64,000 nt of DNA, taken from Halieaceae bacterium (GTDB taxonomy: Bacteria; Pseudomonadota; Gammaproteobacteria; Pseudomonadales; Halieaceae). The notes under the pieces are model-generated. The model was not told the origin of the DNA and did no database searches. It saw only the letters and a list, made by a program, of their open reading frames with translations. The DNA lies in contig CACNSR010000010.1 of the NCBI GenBank assembly GCA_902623175.1, forward strand, positions 29,535 through 93,534. Direction: 5' to 3'. Both the position numbers and the translations under genes were made by a program. This document shows, in pieces, positions 44,702 to 52,644 of the stretch. The number at the start of each line of letters is the position of its first letter. Position 1 is the stretch's first letter.

Positions 44702-45640
44702 GTGGCCGATCGTGACAAGGATATGACTGTGACTACCCGGCGTTATATTGGCTCGCTCTTCGAAAGATCCTCTCAAAACAAAAAGGCGGCCCGGAGACTC
44801 AATACCTTTTTGTTTTTACTGATCTCACTTAACCTTGTTGCCATCACGCTTGAATCTGTCGCATCCATCAGTGAAGTCTGGTCCTTCGAGCTGTTGATCT
44901 TCGAATTTGTCTCGGTGGTCTTTTTCTCCATCGAGTATATCTTGCGCATCTGGACGGCTCCGGATAATGAGGATCTCAGGGGCTCAACGCCGCTGCGCAA
45001 GCGTCTGGGCTATATCTTTAGCTTCACAGGCCTCATAGATTTGGTAGCGATACTGCCCACGTTGTTGCAATTCATCTGGGTAGGAGCAGACTTGCGACTA
45101 CTAAGAGTCATGCGACTCGCGCGACTACTCAAGCTGAGTCACTACACCACCGCTTTAGAGGATCTGGTTTCCGCCATTCATTCGGAACGTCAAGCATTTG
45201 TCGCCGCCCTCTATTTGATGGTGGTCGCGCTATTCCTGTCGAGCTCTTTGATTTATGTTGCAGAGCACGATGCACAGCCCGATGCTTTCCCATCTATCCC
45301 AGAGACGATGTGGTGGTCCATAGTGACGCTAACGACCGTGGGCTACGGGGATGTGTCACCGATCACGGCAGGAGGGAAGCTTATTGGTGCCCTCACCGCA
45401 ATGATGGGGGTGTGTACGGTAGCGCTGCTGACAGGCATCGTAGGTGCCGGCTTCTCCAAACAAATGTCCAAGCAATATGCGGAGTTTGAGCACAAGCTTC
45501 GGGAGGCGTTGGACGACGGCATCATCTCTAGCGAGGAAGCCGAAGAAATCGAAGAGCTAAGGGAGCGTATGGGTTTATCAAAAACCCAGGCGGAGGAGTT
45601 GGCGCATCATTTGATCGAGTCGAAACGCGGCGGTAATTAG
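44702..45640 (+). CDS. Voltage-gated potassium channel (Kv type)
   Basis: 312 aa. Six membrane helices: S1 about 32-52, an S4 with regular Arg residues (ADLRLLRVMRLARLLKL), and a pore loop with the K+ filter TVGYGD followed by S6 (ALTAMMGVCTVALLTGIVGA). The C-terminal tail is a charged helical pair (ALDDGIISSEEAEEIEELRE, then RMGLSKTQAEELAHHL). The GTG start at 44702 gives the length stated; an ATG seven codons on is possible. It is not part of the flagellar operons. It would mediate K+ flux in the inner membrane. Confidence 0.88.
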   Translation: MADRDKDMTVTTRRYIGSLFERSSQNKKAARRLNTFLFLLISLNLVAITLESVASISEVWSFELLIFEFVSVVFFSIEYILRIWTAPDNEDLRGSTPLRKRLGYIFSFTGLIDLVAILPTLLQFIWVGADLRLLRVMRLARLLKLSHYTTALEDLVSAIHSERQAFVAALYLMVVALFLSSSLIYVAEHDAQPDAFPSIPETMWWSIVTLTTVGYGDVSPITAGGKLIGALTAMMGVCTVALLTGIVGAGFSKQMSKQYAEFEHKLREALDDGIISSEEAEEIEELRERMGLSKTQAEELAHHLIESKRGGN

Positions 45641-45670
45641 CGCTGCGGAATGAGGAGGGCGCTCAGGCCC

Positions 45671-45979
45671 TCAAGCCTTGTCGCGGAATCGGAACATCAC
45701 CGGCATCAGGCTAAATTCAGGCTCTGCGGTCAGATATTTTTGCTCCATCTCGGTCCAGCGGCTGGTACCGATGCGCCATCTCAAATGATCATCAAAGCCC
45801 GCTTCAGACTGCCAATAAGACATGGCCACCACAGTGCCTTCTTCGATATCCTCAGCCACATAAATCCAGTCACACGCTGGTGCCGCCATCGTGGCTTGGG
45901 CGACGACAGAAAAATCCGCCAGAAAAGACGCCTTATCAGCTTCTCGCACCCGGTAAGTGGTTTTGACTATGAGCGACAT
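45671..45979 (-). CDS. Antibiotic biosynthesis monooxygenase (ABM)-fold protein
   Basis: 102 aa from the ATG at 45979, which has AAGGAAA about 8 bases upstream; an in-frame ATG 15 codons earlier is less likely. The dimeric alpha/beta-barrel pattern is seen: SLIVKTTYRVREADKASFLA, then DWIYVAEDIEEGTVVAMSYW and QSEAGFDDHLR. ABM proteins include quinol monooxygenases and haem-degrading enzymes; the substrate is unknown here. Confidence 0.7.
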   Translation of the reverse strand: MSLIVKTTYRVREADKASFLADFSVVAQATMAAPACDWIYVAEDIEEGTVVAMSYWQSEAGFDDHLRWRIGTSRWTEMEQKYLTAEPEFSLMPVMFRFRDKA

Positions 45980-46070
45980 AACGATGTTTTCCTTTATTAG
46001 GGAGAAAAGTGTAGCCCCGGACATCTGTGGCTACAAGCATCGGAATAGCGGAAAAACTCACCGGCTAAAG

Positions 46071-46475
46071 CTATGAAGTCGAAGCCTTCAGCTTATCGAG
46101 CATAAGCATCATGCGCTCGTGCACTTTGTTAACGGCTTTCAACGGTCGCACCATGACCTTGAATTCGCTGATCTGCCGATCCCTTACCTGAATGATATCA
46201 ACGCCGTTGATCTGAATGTCATCGATCGCACAGGTGAACTCAAGCACGGCGCGGCTACCATCGACCATCTTACTCACGTAGCAGAAGTCATCACTGAAAA
46301 CCTGACTCGCTGCGCTCAAATATAAGTACGTAATATCTCTACCTCGCTGAGGCGTATGTACAACCGGAGACCAAAATATGCAGTCCTCAGCTAGTAGCTC
46401 AAACAAGCCATCGTGGGAGAAGCCCGACATCATGTCATACCACCTATCAATTACGTCTCTTACTCCTTGCTCCAT
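46071..46475 (-). CDS. SnoaL-like (NTF2-fold) protein
   Basis: 134 aa. The N-terminal helix (VRDVIDRWYDMMSGFSHDGL), the LLAEDCIFWSPVVHTPQRGR strand and the central FTCAIDDIQINGVDIIQVRD sheet are typical of SnoaL/nuclear transport factor 2-like folds, used as small isomerases, cyclases or binding proteins. It sits between two unrelated small genes on the same strand, so no pathway is evident. Confidence 0.7.
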   Translation of the reverse strand: MEQGVRDVIDRWYDMMSGFSHDGLFELLAEDCIFWSPVVHTPQRGRDITYLYLSAASQVFSDDFCYVSKMVDGSRAVLEFTCAIDDIQINGVDIIQVRDRQISEFKVMVRPLKAVNKVHERMMLMLDKLKASTS

Positions 46476-46515
46476 TCGCGATCATTCTCCTAAGCGCGAT
46501 ACCTACAAAACGGTG

Positions 46516-46857
46516 TCACTGGCTGTATTGCTGCGCAAGATCTCGTTCTGCAGCTAGACGCATCTCATATGCTTGCTGCCCGCGAAATTTTTCAGCCCGT
46601 CTCAGCTGCATTTGGTATTTGCGCCGCCGATGGCGTCTGATGAGATCCTGAAAATGATAACTGTCCTCCTCCCCCGATAACCACGCCTCGACCTGAGCAA
46701 GATCGATCCCCAAGCGATACGCTATTCGCGACGGTCGAATCCTATTTACGTGAAATTCAGCCACCAGATCGATCTGCTGAGCTGGTGGGAGCTTGCAGTC
46801 GCACGCATAGCCTATAGGGGGGTTAGGGCTTCTTTTGTCAGCACATGACATAGTCAA
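46516..46857 (-). CDS. Small basic protein with homeodomain-like HTH
   Basis: 113 aa. Residues about 25-65 (QIDLVAEFHVNRIRPSRIAY, then RLGIDLAQVEAWLSGE) look like a helix-turn-helix; the rest is a basic helix (LIRRHRRRKYQMQLRRAEKF). It may bind nucleic acid, but I do not recognise a named family. It is 40 bases upstream of the SnoaL-like gene and probably co-transcribed. Confidence 0.6.
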   Translation of the reverse strand: MTMSCADKRSPNPPIGYACDCKLPPAQQIDLVAEFHVNRIRPSRIAYRLGIDLAQVEAWLSGEEDSYHFQDLIRRHRRRKYQMQLRRAEKFRGQQAYEMRLAAERDLAQQYSQ

Positions 46858-46991
46858 TCGACACTCTCGCTGTCTTGATGTGGCTTACTACTGTAGCTTT
46901 GGATTATGCTCAGTGCGGTATTTTGATGCCGCGCCGGTTGTCACGCCCACGCCATACTCTACCCGATCCATAGGATGCTAAGCCGCCAGAC

Positions 46992-47150
46992 CGCTCAAAT
47001 AGTATCGCGGCTATCCCCACAATAGCTGTCCGCTTGGGTCAGGACATGATTGGTCGGCTACTCAGCGCGGGGGTGGATCTATTTCAGCTGAACCTTAGTC
47101 ACGTTGCCCAGGCTGACCATGAAGTGGTGGCGGAGCAGATCCGTCTCCAG
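46992..47150 (+). pseudogene. Degenerate 5' fragment of pyk, upstream of intact pyk
   Basis: Translation from 46992 reads R-S-N-S-I-A-A-I-P-T, then QDMIGRLLSAGVDLFQLNLS and HVAQADHEVVAEQIRLQ. Intact Pyk (47368) has QDMIGRLLGAGVDVFRLNFS and HGAQANHAQVAQHIRRQ at its residues about 26-62. An identical 18-base stretch recurs 409 bases apart (47039 and 47448). A TAG precedes it in frame, there is no start with a ribosome site, and homology ends after 47150. It is therefore a remnant of a tandem partial duplication. The rest of the gap 46858-47367 shows no gene; 47151-47367 holds nothing I recognise. Confidence 0.8.
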
Positions 47151-47367
47151 CGTGCATTCTCAGTCACGCCCAATGAGAGAATTGGGCCGTTGATTATTTG
47201 TAATATGTATCATGGTGCTGCTTGCGTAATGGGCCTTGTAGCGCCGCGCCGCTATCGCTCGGACTATGAGCGGTATTGTGACATAGCACTAGTCGTCGCG
47301 ATCCTGCCATACTTTACTGGATTGATATTGTCGAATACTGCCGCTGTAATCAGCAATAGGGAAGCCC

Positions 47368-48834
47368 GTGACAGCCGAACGGATTCAGGACCCCACGTCG
47401 CTACGCCGCACAAAAATCGTTGCGACAGTCGGGCCCGCGAGCCAGAGTCAGGACATGATTGGTCGCTTGCTCGGTGCGGGCGTAGATGTATTCCGCCTCA
47501 ATTTCAGCCACGGGGCACAAGCTAATCACGCGCAGGTCGCCCAACACATTCGTAGACAGGCGGGCCACCATGGACGTTACGTAGGCATCTTGGCCGATCT
47601 GCAAGGACCCAAAATACGCATTGGCGGGTTCACTGAGGGCTCCGTCACGCTCCAGGCAGGCGATCCCTTTCAACTGAGCTTATCGATCCCGCCAGACGCT
47701 GGTGATCAGAGGGGCGTTTCAGTGGAATACGAGGCGCTGCCGGTCAGTGTCGAACAAGACGATATTTTGCTTCTAGATGACGGCAAGCTGCGGCTGCGCG
47801 TTGACGACGTCAGCGAGACAACCGTGGACTGTACCGTCGTGATCGGCGGCAAACTCAGCTCGCGTAAAGGTGTCAACAAGCTGGGTGGTGGCTTGGCAGC
47901 GCCAGCCTTAACCGAGAAAGATCTCAACGATATCCGCGCCATGCCGACCGTTGAGCCCGACTTTGTCGCAGTCTCCTTCGTCTCCAGCGCCGAAGACATT
48001 GTCTATGCTCGCAAACTACTGTCAGATCAAGGCCTGCGCCCTGCCATCATCGCGAAAATAGAGCGGGCCGAAGTGGTCGCTGATACAGAGCTCTTGAACA
48101 GCATTATTGACGCCGCCGATGGTGTAATGGTGGCACGCGGGGACTTGGGTGTCGAAGTCGGTGACGCCCAGCTCATCGGTATTCAGAAGAATCTAATCTC
48201 CACCACGCGAAAGCGTGACCGTATGGTGATTACGGCCACGCAAATGATGGAATCTATGATCAGCAACTCGATACCGACCCGCGCAGAAGTGTTTGATGTC
48301 GCCAACGCGGTACTGGATGGCACGGATGCCGTCATGCTCTCCGCCGAAACCGCGGTCGGGGATTTTCCTTTAGAAGTCGTGACAGCCATGGCGGACGCCG
48401 CGCTGGGCGCGGAACAGCATCCCGTTGCTCGCACCTCCAAGTATCGCCTCGACCGAGAGTTTTCGAGTGCGCAAGAAACCATTGCCCTATCGGCGATGTA
48501 CGGCGCTAATCATTTCCCCCGCATGCGGGGCATCGCGAGCCTGACAGAGCGAGGCACAACACCCACCATGATGTCGCGGCTGAGCTCGGGCCTCCCCATA
48601 TTTGCCCTGAGCCGCAAAGCCGATACACTGCAGCGCTTGGCGCTGTGCCGTGGGGTCATACCGTTGTTCTTTGACTCCACCGCCTTCGCACCCCAGGACC
48701 TCGAGGCACGCACCATTGAATTTCTGGTGGACGGTGGCTATTTGGCTCGCGGAGATTACATCCTGCTCACCATGGGCAGCGCGCATGGTGAGTCCGGCAA
48801 AACCGATTTTATGAAGATTTTGCCCGTCGAATAG
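47368..48834 (+). CDS. pyk: Pyruvate kinase
   Basis: 488 aa, with GTG start preceded by AATAGGGAAG. It converts phosphoenolpyruvate and ADP to pyruvate and ATP, the last step of glycolysis. Conserved parts are RRTKIVATVGPASQ, VDVFRLNFSHG, DLQGPKIRIGG, the Mg/K site MVARGDLGVEVG, then TATQMMESMI and DAVMLSAETAVGDFP. The C-terminal allosteric domain is present. It stands alone, preceded by the degenerate copy of its own 5' part. Confidence 0.95.
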   Translation: MTAERIQDPTSLRRTKIVATVGPASQSQDMIGRLLGAGVDVFRLNFSHGAQANHAQVAQHIRRQAGHHGRYVGILADLQGPKIRIGGFTEGSVTLQAGDPFQLSLSIPPDAGDQRGVSVEYEALPVSVEQDDILLLDDGKLRLRVDDVSETTVDCTVVIGGKLSSRKGVNKLGGGLAAPALTEKDLNDIRAMPTVEPDFVAVSFVSSAEDIVYARKLLSDQGLRPAIIAKIERAEVVADTELLNSIIDAADGVMVARGDLGVEVGDAQLIGIQKNLISTTRKRDRMVITATQMMESMISNSIPTRAEVFDVANAVLDGTDAVMLSAETAVGDFPLEVVTAMADAALGAEQHPVARTSKYRLDREFSSAQETIALSAMYGANHFPRMRGIASLTERGTTPTMMSRLSSGLPIFALSRKADTLQRLALCRGVIPLFFDSTAFAPQDLEARTIEFLVDGGYLARGDYILLTMGSAHGESGKTDFMKILPVE

Positions 48835-48914
48835 GCTCACACCTAGCCATATTTGGGCCATCACCCGCAAAAAAATTCATCTGCGCTGGCTTAGGAGAGT
48901 GCTACACTGAAGGG

Positions 48915-48936
48915 GCTGGACCTCCAGCACGCTTTT
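48915..48936 (+). terminator. Possible terminator downstream of pyk
   Basis: GCTGG-ACCT-CCAGC forms a 5-bp stem with a 4-base loop, followed after three bases by a CTTTTTG stretch. It lies 80 bases after the pyk stop and may end pyk transcription or lie in the cold-shock leader. Confidence 0.35.
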
Positions 48937-49035
48937 TGCTGAGCCACTGCAGTCTTCGGTCTTCGGTTTTGTTCCCATCAAGCGCAACAGCCCGCAAGGG
49001 CAAATGAGCAATCGTCAACACAGGTAGTAAAAAAC

Positions 49036-49242
49036 ATGTCAACAGTAACGGGCACCGTGAAGTGGTTTAACGAAACCAAGGGCTACGGTTTTATCGCACA
49101 AGAAGATGGTCCAGATGTATTCGTTCACTTCAGCGCTATTCAGGGTGATGGCTTCAAAACCCTAACAGATGGACAGAAAGTCGAGTTCACGGTTACAGAC
49201 GGACAAAAAGGCCCTCAGGCCGAGAACGTCGTTCCGCAATAA
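49036..49242 (+). CDS. Cold-shock protein (CspA family)
   Basis: 68 aa, the normal single-domain length. RNP1 (KGYGFI) and RNP2 (VFVHF) of the CSD fold are present, with [20 protein letters not shown] at the start and VVPQ at the end. It acts as an RNA chaperone. The upstream 200 bases hold no gene; a long structured leader is common for the family and is plausible here. Confidence 0.95.
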   Translation: MSTVTGTVKWFNETKGYGFIAQEDGPDVFVHFSAIQGDGFKTLTDGQKVEFTVTDGQKGPQAENVVPQ

Positions 49243-49252
49243 CAACCGAAAC

Positions 49253-49279
49253 AAAAAAGGCCCGCAAGGGCCCTTTTTA
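49253..49279 (+). terminator. Intrinsic terminator of the cold-shock gene
   Basis: An A-run, then GGCCC-GCAA-GGGCC with a GNRA-type loop, then C and five T. It lies 11 bases after the cold-shock stop. The A-run on the other side gives a U-tract for the convergent TPR gene (end 49297), so it may act both ways. Confidence 0.88.
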
Positions 49280-49296
49280 TTTCTCTCTAACGTCCC

Positions 49297-50625
49297 CTAG
49301 AAGAGATCTTTTTCCAGCTCCCGCTGGCGATCTTCTTCACTGGTGACGTAGGCGATCCACTGCTTGGAATACTTGGCAGAACGGTCGTCTTTGCCAGCAT
49401 CGCGGAACGCGCGCCGCGCCTTATCATATTCACCGAGGTTGAAGTATGCCATGCCAAGCACCAGCCTGGCTTGGTCAGGGCGTTTCACGCCACCTTTCTT
49501 CAAACCCTTCTCGACAGAGTCGGCGGCCTTGGTAAACTGATCGCCGTCTAGATATACGTTACCCAACCGGACGTAGAGTTCGCCCTCGTCCGACTTAGCT
49601 GCCGCCTTTTCCATCATCGGAATCGATTTGGCCACTTCGCGAGCCTGCGCCCAGGCGCTGCCGGCCAATTCGTAATTCTTTGATTTGTCATCGACAAACT
49701 CATCGGAGAAGCCTTTTTCAATGACTGCACCGGCGTAGTAAGGCACTTCTGCATTGAGGTACAGGTAGGCCATCGTCACCAACTCGCTGGAACGATCGAG
49801 GAACCCTTGCTCATAGGCGGCTTCCATCAACGCTAATTGACGCGGCTCGTCTTTCTTCTCGCCATAAAGGTGTGAGGCCTGCACCCAGTACTGCTTCTTT
49901 GGGTAGTAGATGATCAGCGTATTCAGCACGTCGAGCGCCGAATCAAAGTCTTCTTTGTCGAAGTAGAGGAATCGAGCGAGATTATACCACTGCTCTTTGG
50001 GCAACTTTCCTTCGCCCTCGTGCATGGCAATCGCAGTCTCAACGTTATCCAGCGCCAGATCGTATCGCTTGACCTGATAGTACCCTTGAGCGAGCAACAC
50101 ATAAGCGCCCGCATTGGGCTTCTCGTTCATCTCGAACCACATCAGGAGTGCATCGATTCCCCGCTGCCACTTTTCCTGAACAAAGTAGAGCTGTGCAATC
50201 GTGAAGCGGGTGTTGATCTCCATCGCCAGCGGAATATCGGGTTGTGCAATGACCTGCTCGTAGTAGCGCAAAGACTGAGGATAGTCCTCTTTGGCGTAGC
50301 TCAAAAACGCGTGCAGATTGTAGACGTTAGCCAGCTCATAGCTATTCAGCGCCCGCTTGCCGTCTTCGGAAATCATGTCATTCAGAAGAGCCGCCGCACC
50401 CGCATAATCCTTAGCCTCAGCAAGCGTTTGAGCCTCTGCGAGCCGCTCATAGACTTTATTCCGAAGTGCAGGGGTACGGCGGGTCTCGCGGGTATCTTTT
50501 TTGGGCTTATCCTGAGCGACCGCCTCGGATAGTAGGGCACCCGGGGCTGCCTGGTCCAATGCCACCGCACCACAGAGTGCAATCACAGAGAGAGCGGAAA
50601 CGCGAAAAAGTGACGCCGTGGTCAT
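49297..50625 (-). CDS. TPR-repeat protein of the TonB/ExbBD operon
   Basis: 442 aa from the ATG at 50625, preceded by AGAGG at about 8 bases; an ATG five codons upstream just after the tonB stop is an alternative. A signal-like N-terminus precedes multiple tetratricopeptide repeats (for example DLALDNVETAIAMHEGEGKL and DQFTKAADSVEKGLKKGG). It is the last gene of the DUF3450-ExbB-ExbB-ExbD-ExbD-TonB cluster; TPR proteins in that place are common and probably scaffold the periplasmic or outer-membrane side. Confidence 0.85.
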   Translation of the reverse strand: MTTASLFRVSALSVIALCGAVALDQAAPGALLSEAVAQDKPKKDTRETRRTPALRNKVYERLAEAQTLAEAKDYAGAAALLNDMISEDGKRALNSYELANVYNLHAFLSYAKEDYPQSLRYYEQVIAQPDIPLAMEINTRFTIAQLYFVQEKWQRGIDALLMWFEMNEKPNAGAYVLLAQGYYQVKRYDLALDNVETAIAMHEGEGKLPKEQWYNLARFLYFDKEDFDSALDVLNTLIIYYPKKQYWVQASHLYGEKKDEPRQLALMEAAYEQGFLDRSSELVTMAYLYLNAEVPYYAGAVIEKGFSDEFVDDKSKNYELAGSAWAQAREVAKSIPMMEKAAAKSDEGELYVRLGNVYLDGDQFTKAADSVEKGLKKGGVKRPDQARLVLGMAYFNLGEYDKARRAFRDAGKDDRSAKYSKQWIAYVTSEEDRQRELEKDLF

Positions 50626-50641
50626 AGCCAAACCTCTCATC

Positions 50642-51244
50642 TCAGTTTTCCAGCTCGTAGGTAAACTTGTTCTGTACACCTGCCACTTCGATCGGCTCGC
50701 CATCCACCACTCTCGGCTTGTACTTGAACTTCTCTGAGGCCTTCAGCGATGCCCGCTCAAAAATACCCTTGGGCTGGCAGTCCACCGCAAATGGATCTCG
50801 AATAGATCCAGTTTTGGTGACGGTGTACTCAACAATGCAGTATCCGGAAATTCCCCGAGTCTGTGCGCGTCGCGGATAAATCGGCGCAACCTTCACAATG
50901 GGAAGGTATTCACCATCACCAGAAGACATGCCTGAGGCATTCAGATTGAGTTTAATACCGGTTGTGGGCGCCGTGTTGGCCACGTTCATGTCGAGCTGTG
51001 TGTCAAACTGAATGGGTTCGAGCTCGGGTGGCGGCTCCTCGGGATCGTCAATCTTTTCAGGCTTCACCTCGTTCAGATTGGTCTCTATCGTTTTGTCCGG
51101 CACCACAATGTCAGCAATCTTGCGAGCCTTGACATCCTCTTGCTTAAAATCTCGGCTGACTAGGCTGTGCATAATGAAAAATAGTGCGATGGCAACCGGG
51201 ACCGCAAGCGCGGCACTGACGGCGACACGAGCCGAACTACCCAT
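50642..51244 (-). CDS. TonB-family energy transducer
   Basis: 200 aa. It has one N-terminal membrane helix (VAVSAALAVPVAIALFFIMH), a proline/glutamate linker (DDPEEPPPELEPIQF) and a TonB C-terminal domain (VKVAPIYPRRAQTRGISGYC, then FKYKPRVVDGEPIEVAGVQN). It carries proton-motive energy to outer-membrane receptors. It is 6 bases after exbD and just before the TPR gene. Confidence 0.9.
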   Translation of the reverse strand: MGSSARVAVSAALAVPVAIALFFIMHSLVSRDFKQEDVKARKIADIVVPDKTIETNLNEVKPEKIDDPEEPPPELEPIQFDTQLDMNVANTAPTTGIKLNLNASGMSSGDGEYLPIVKVAPIYPRRAQTRGISGYCIVEYTVTKTGSIRDPFAVDCQPKGIFERASLKASEKFKYKPRVVDGEPIEVAGVQNKFTYELEN

Positions 51245-51249
51245 AAACG

Positions 51250-51666
51250 TTAAGCCTCTTCATCCGTGGAAATACAGGGCGGCGCCGTCAAAATGGGCCG
51301 CACAACATCGATTAAGTCCTCGACTACGTAAGCCGGGGTCTCTCGATCTACCTGCACCACAATATTTGCTTGTGGGGCTTCTTTTTTTGCCGCCTCAGCG
51401 GTTCGCAATGCGCGCTCCAGTGGCAACTTGTTCTTGTTATAGAAAATATCGCCATTTGCATCAACAGCGAAAATAATAGTGCCGCGCTCACAGGATTCCT
51501 GCGTTGAAGCCTGAGGCTTGAACAGCTCCACCCCGGGTTCTTTCACAAAACTGGAGGTCACGATGAAGAAAATCAACATGATGAACACGACGTCCAGCAT
51601 CGGTGTCAAGTCAATTTGGCTGCCTTCTTCGGCCGCGGCAGATCTGGGCTGGTCACGCATACTCAT
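51250..51666 (-). CDS. ExbD/TolR-type biopolymer transport protein (second copy)
   Basis: 138 aa. One membrane helix with the proton-path Asp (IDLTPMLDVVFIMLIFFIVT), then a periplasmic domain with paired cysteines (QESCERGTIIFAVDANGD, PPCIS). It works with the ExbB proteins. It starts 12 bases after the other exbD. The N-terminal membrane part is almost the same as its neighbour's, but the periplasmic domain differs. Confidence 0.9.
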   Translation of the reverse strand: MSMRDQPRSAAAEEGSQIDLTPMLDVVFIMLIFFIVTSSFVKEPGVELFKPQASTQESCERGTIIFAVDANGDIFYNKNKLPLERALRTAEAAKKEAPQANIVVQVDRETPAYVVEDLIDVVRPILTAPPCISTDEEA

Positions 51667-51677
51667 AATCTTACCTT

Positions 51678-52082
51678 CTACCGATCCGAGGCCCAGTTCA
51701 CTGCGGCGACGCCAGATTCGCGGGCGGCATCCGCCACATCGACCACGATGCCGGCCTCAGCACCTTTCTCCACTTTGATGGTGACAGGTGCTTCAGGGTC
51801 TTCGGCCAGCAAACGCTGAATATTGGCGCGGACCGCACGGATGTCCACACGGCGGTTTTCCATCCAAATTTGGTTATCCGAAGCCACCTCAACCAGAATA
51901 CTGGTTGAGTCCTCAGGATTGTCCGGCTGGTTGTCGTCAGGGCGATTGACCTCGACCCCCGCTTCCTTAATGAAGGATGCCACGACAATAAAGAAGATCA
52001 ACATAATGAACACGACGTCCAGCATCGGTGTCAAATCGATCTCTGCGCCGCCCTGGTCCTGTTGTTTTGCTATTTTCCGCAT
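51678..52082 (-). CDS. ExbD/TolR-type biopolymer transport protein (first copy)
   Basis: 134 aa. Membrane helix with conserved Asp (IDLTPMLDVVFIMLIFFIVV), then a periplasmic domain (STSILVEVASDNQIWMENRR, APVTIKVEKGAEAGIVVDVA). It lies after exbB (24-base gap) and 11 bases before the second exbD. Two ExbDs may form a mixed pair in one complex. Confidence 0.9.
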   Translation of the reverse strand: MRKIAKQQDQGGAEIDLTPMLDVVFIMLIFFIVVASFIKEAGVEVNRPDDNQPDNPEDSTSILVEVASDNQIWMENRRVDIRAVRANIQRLLAEDPEAPVTIKVEKGAEAGIVVDVADAARESGVAAVNWASDR

Positions 52083-52106
52083 CGTTTTCTTAACCTAGGG
52101 ACAGGA

Positions 52107-52622
52107 TCAATGATCCGACGTCAATTGATCTGTCAGAAGCTGTTGCTCCCGGTTGGTAATCCTCTGAAGATAGGTGTTCGCGAATAGACCCGATAACGCT
52201 GCGACCATCCCCGCCATAGTAGGAATTGTAGAACGTTCCACGCCGCCCGCCATGGACTTAGCATCGCCGCCGCCGGTCACCGCCATCACATTAAACACCT
52301 CGATCATACCGGTCACCGTGCCCAAAAGACCCAATAGCGGGCACAGAGCCACGCAGGTCGCAATCACGTTCATGTTGTCATTGATCAGCTCGCGGCTCTC
52401 CGATAGCAGACGCTCACGGATCTTCTTGGCGTTCCAGGATTTGCGCTCGCTACGCCCTTCCCAGGCACTGACAACTGCAGCGCGATCAGCCTTCCAAACG
52501 GAGGTGAAATACCACACCCGCTCGAAGATCAGTGTCCACATAAAGAATACAAGCGCAGCGATCAGCCATAGAACGTTCCCGCCTTTTTCCATAAAGGCAA
52601 GAATGACCTCAAAAATCCCCAT
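52107..52622 (-). CDS. ExbB/MotA/TolQ-type proton channel protein
   Basis: 171 aa. Three membrane helices with the TolQ/ExbB signature (NVIATCVALCPLLGLLGTVT, GMIEVFNVMA, then STIPTMAGMVAALSGLFANT). It is the short ExbB of the cluster and follows the longer TtpC-like protein by 22 bases. Confidence 0.9.
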   Translation of the reverse strand: MGIFEVILAFMEKGGNVLWLIAALVFFMWTLIFERVWYFTSVWKADRAAVVSAWEGRSERKSWNAKKIRERLLSESRELINDNMNVIATCVALCPLLGLLGTVTGMIEVFNVMAVTGGGDAKSMAGGVERSTIPTMAGMVAALSGLFANTYLQRITNREQQLLTDQLTSDH

Positions 52623-52644
52623 CGACAGCTAGCCTCCCGGGCAA

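Noticed and set aside
47034..47525. Open frame of 163 aa overlapping the start of pyk
   Set aside because: Its first part is the degenerate pyk fragment and the remainder is unlike any protein and runs into pyk in another frame; no ribosome site.
50020..50532. Plus-strand open frame of 170 aa opposite the TPR gene
   Set aside because: Antisense to a well-supported TPR protein; no ribosome site or recognisable motif.
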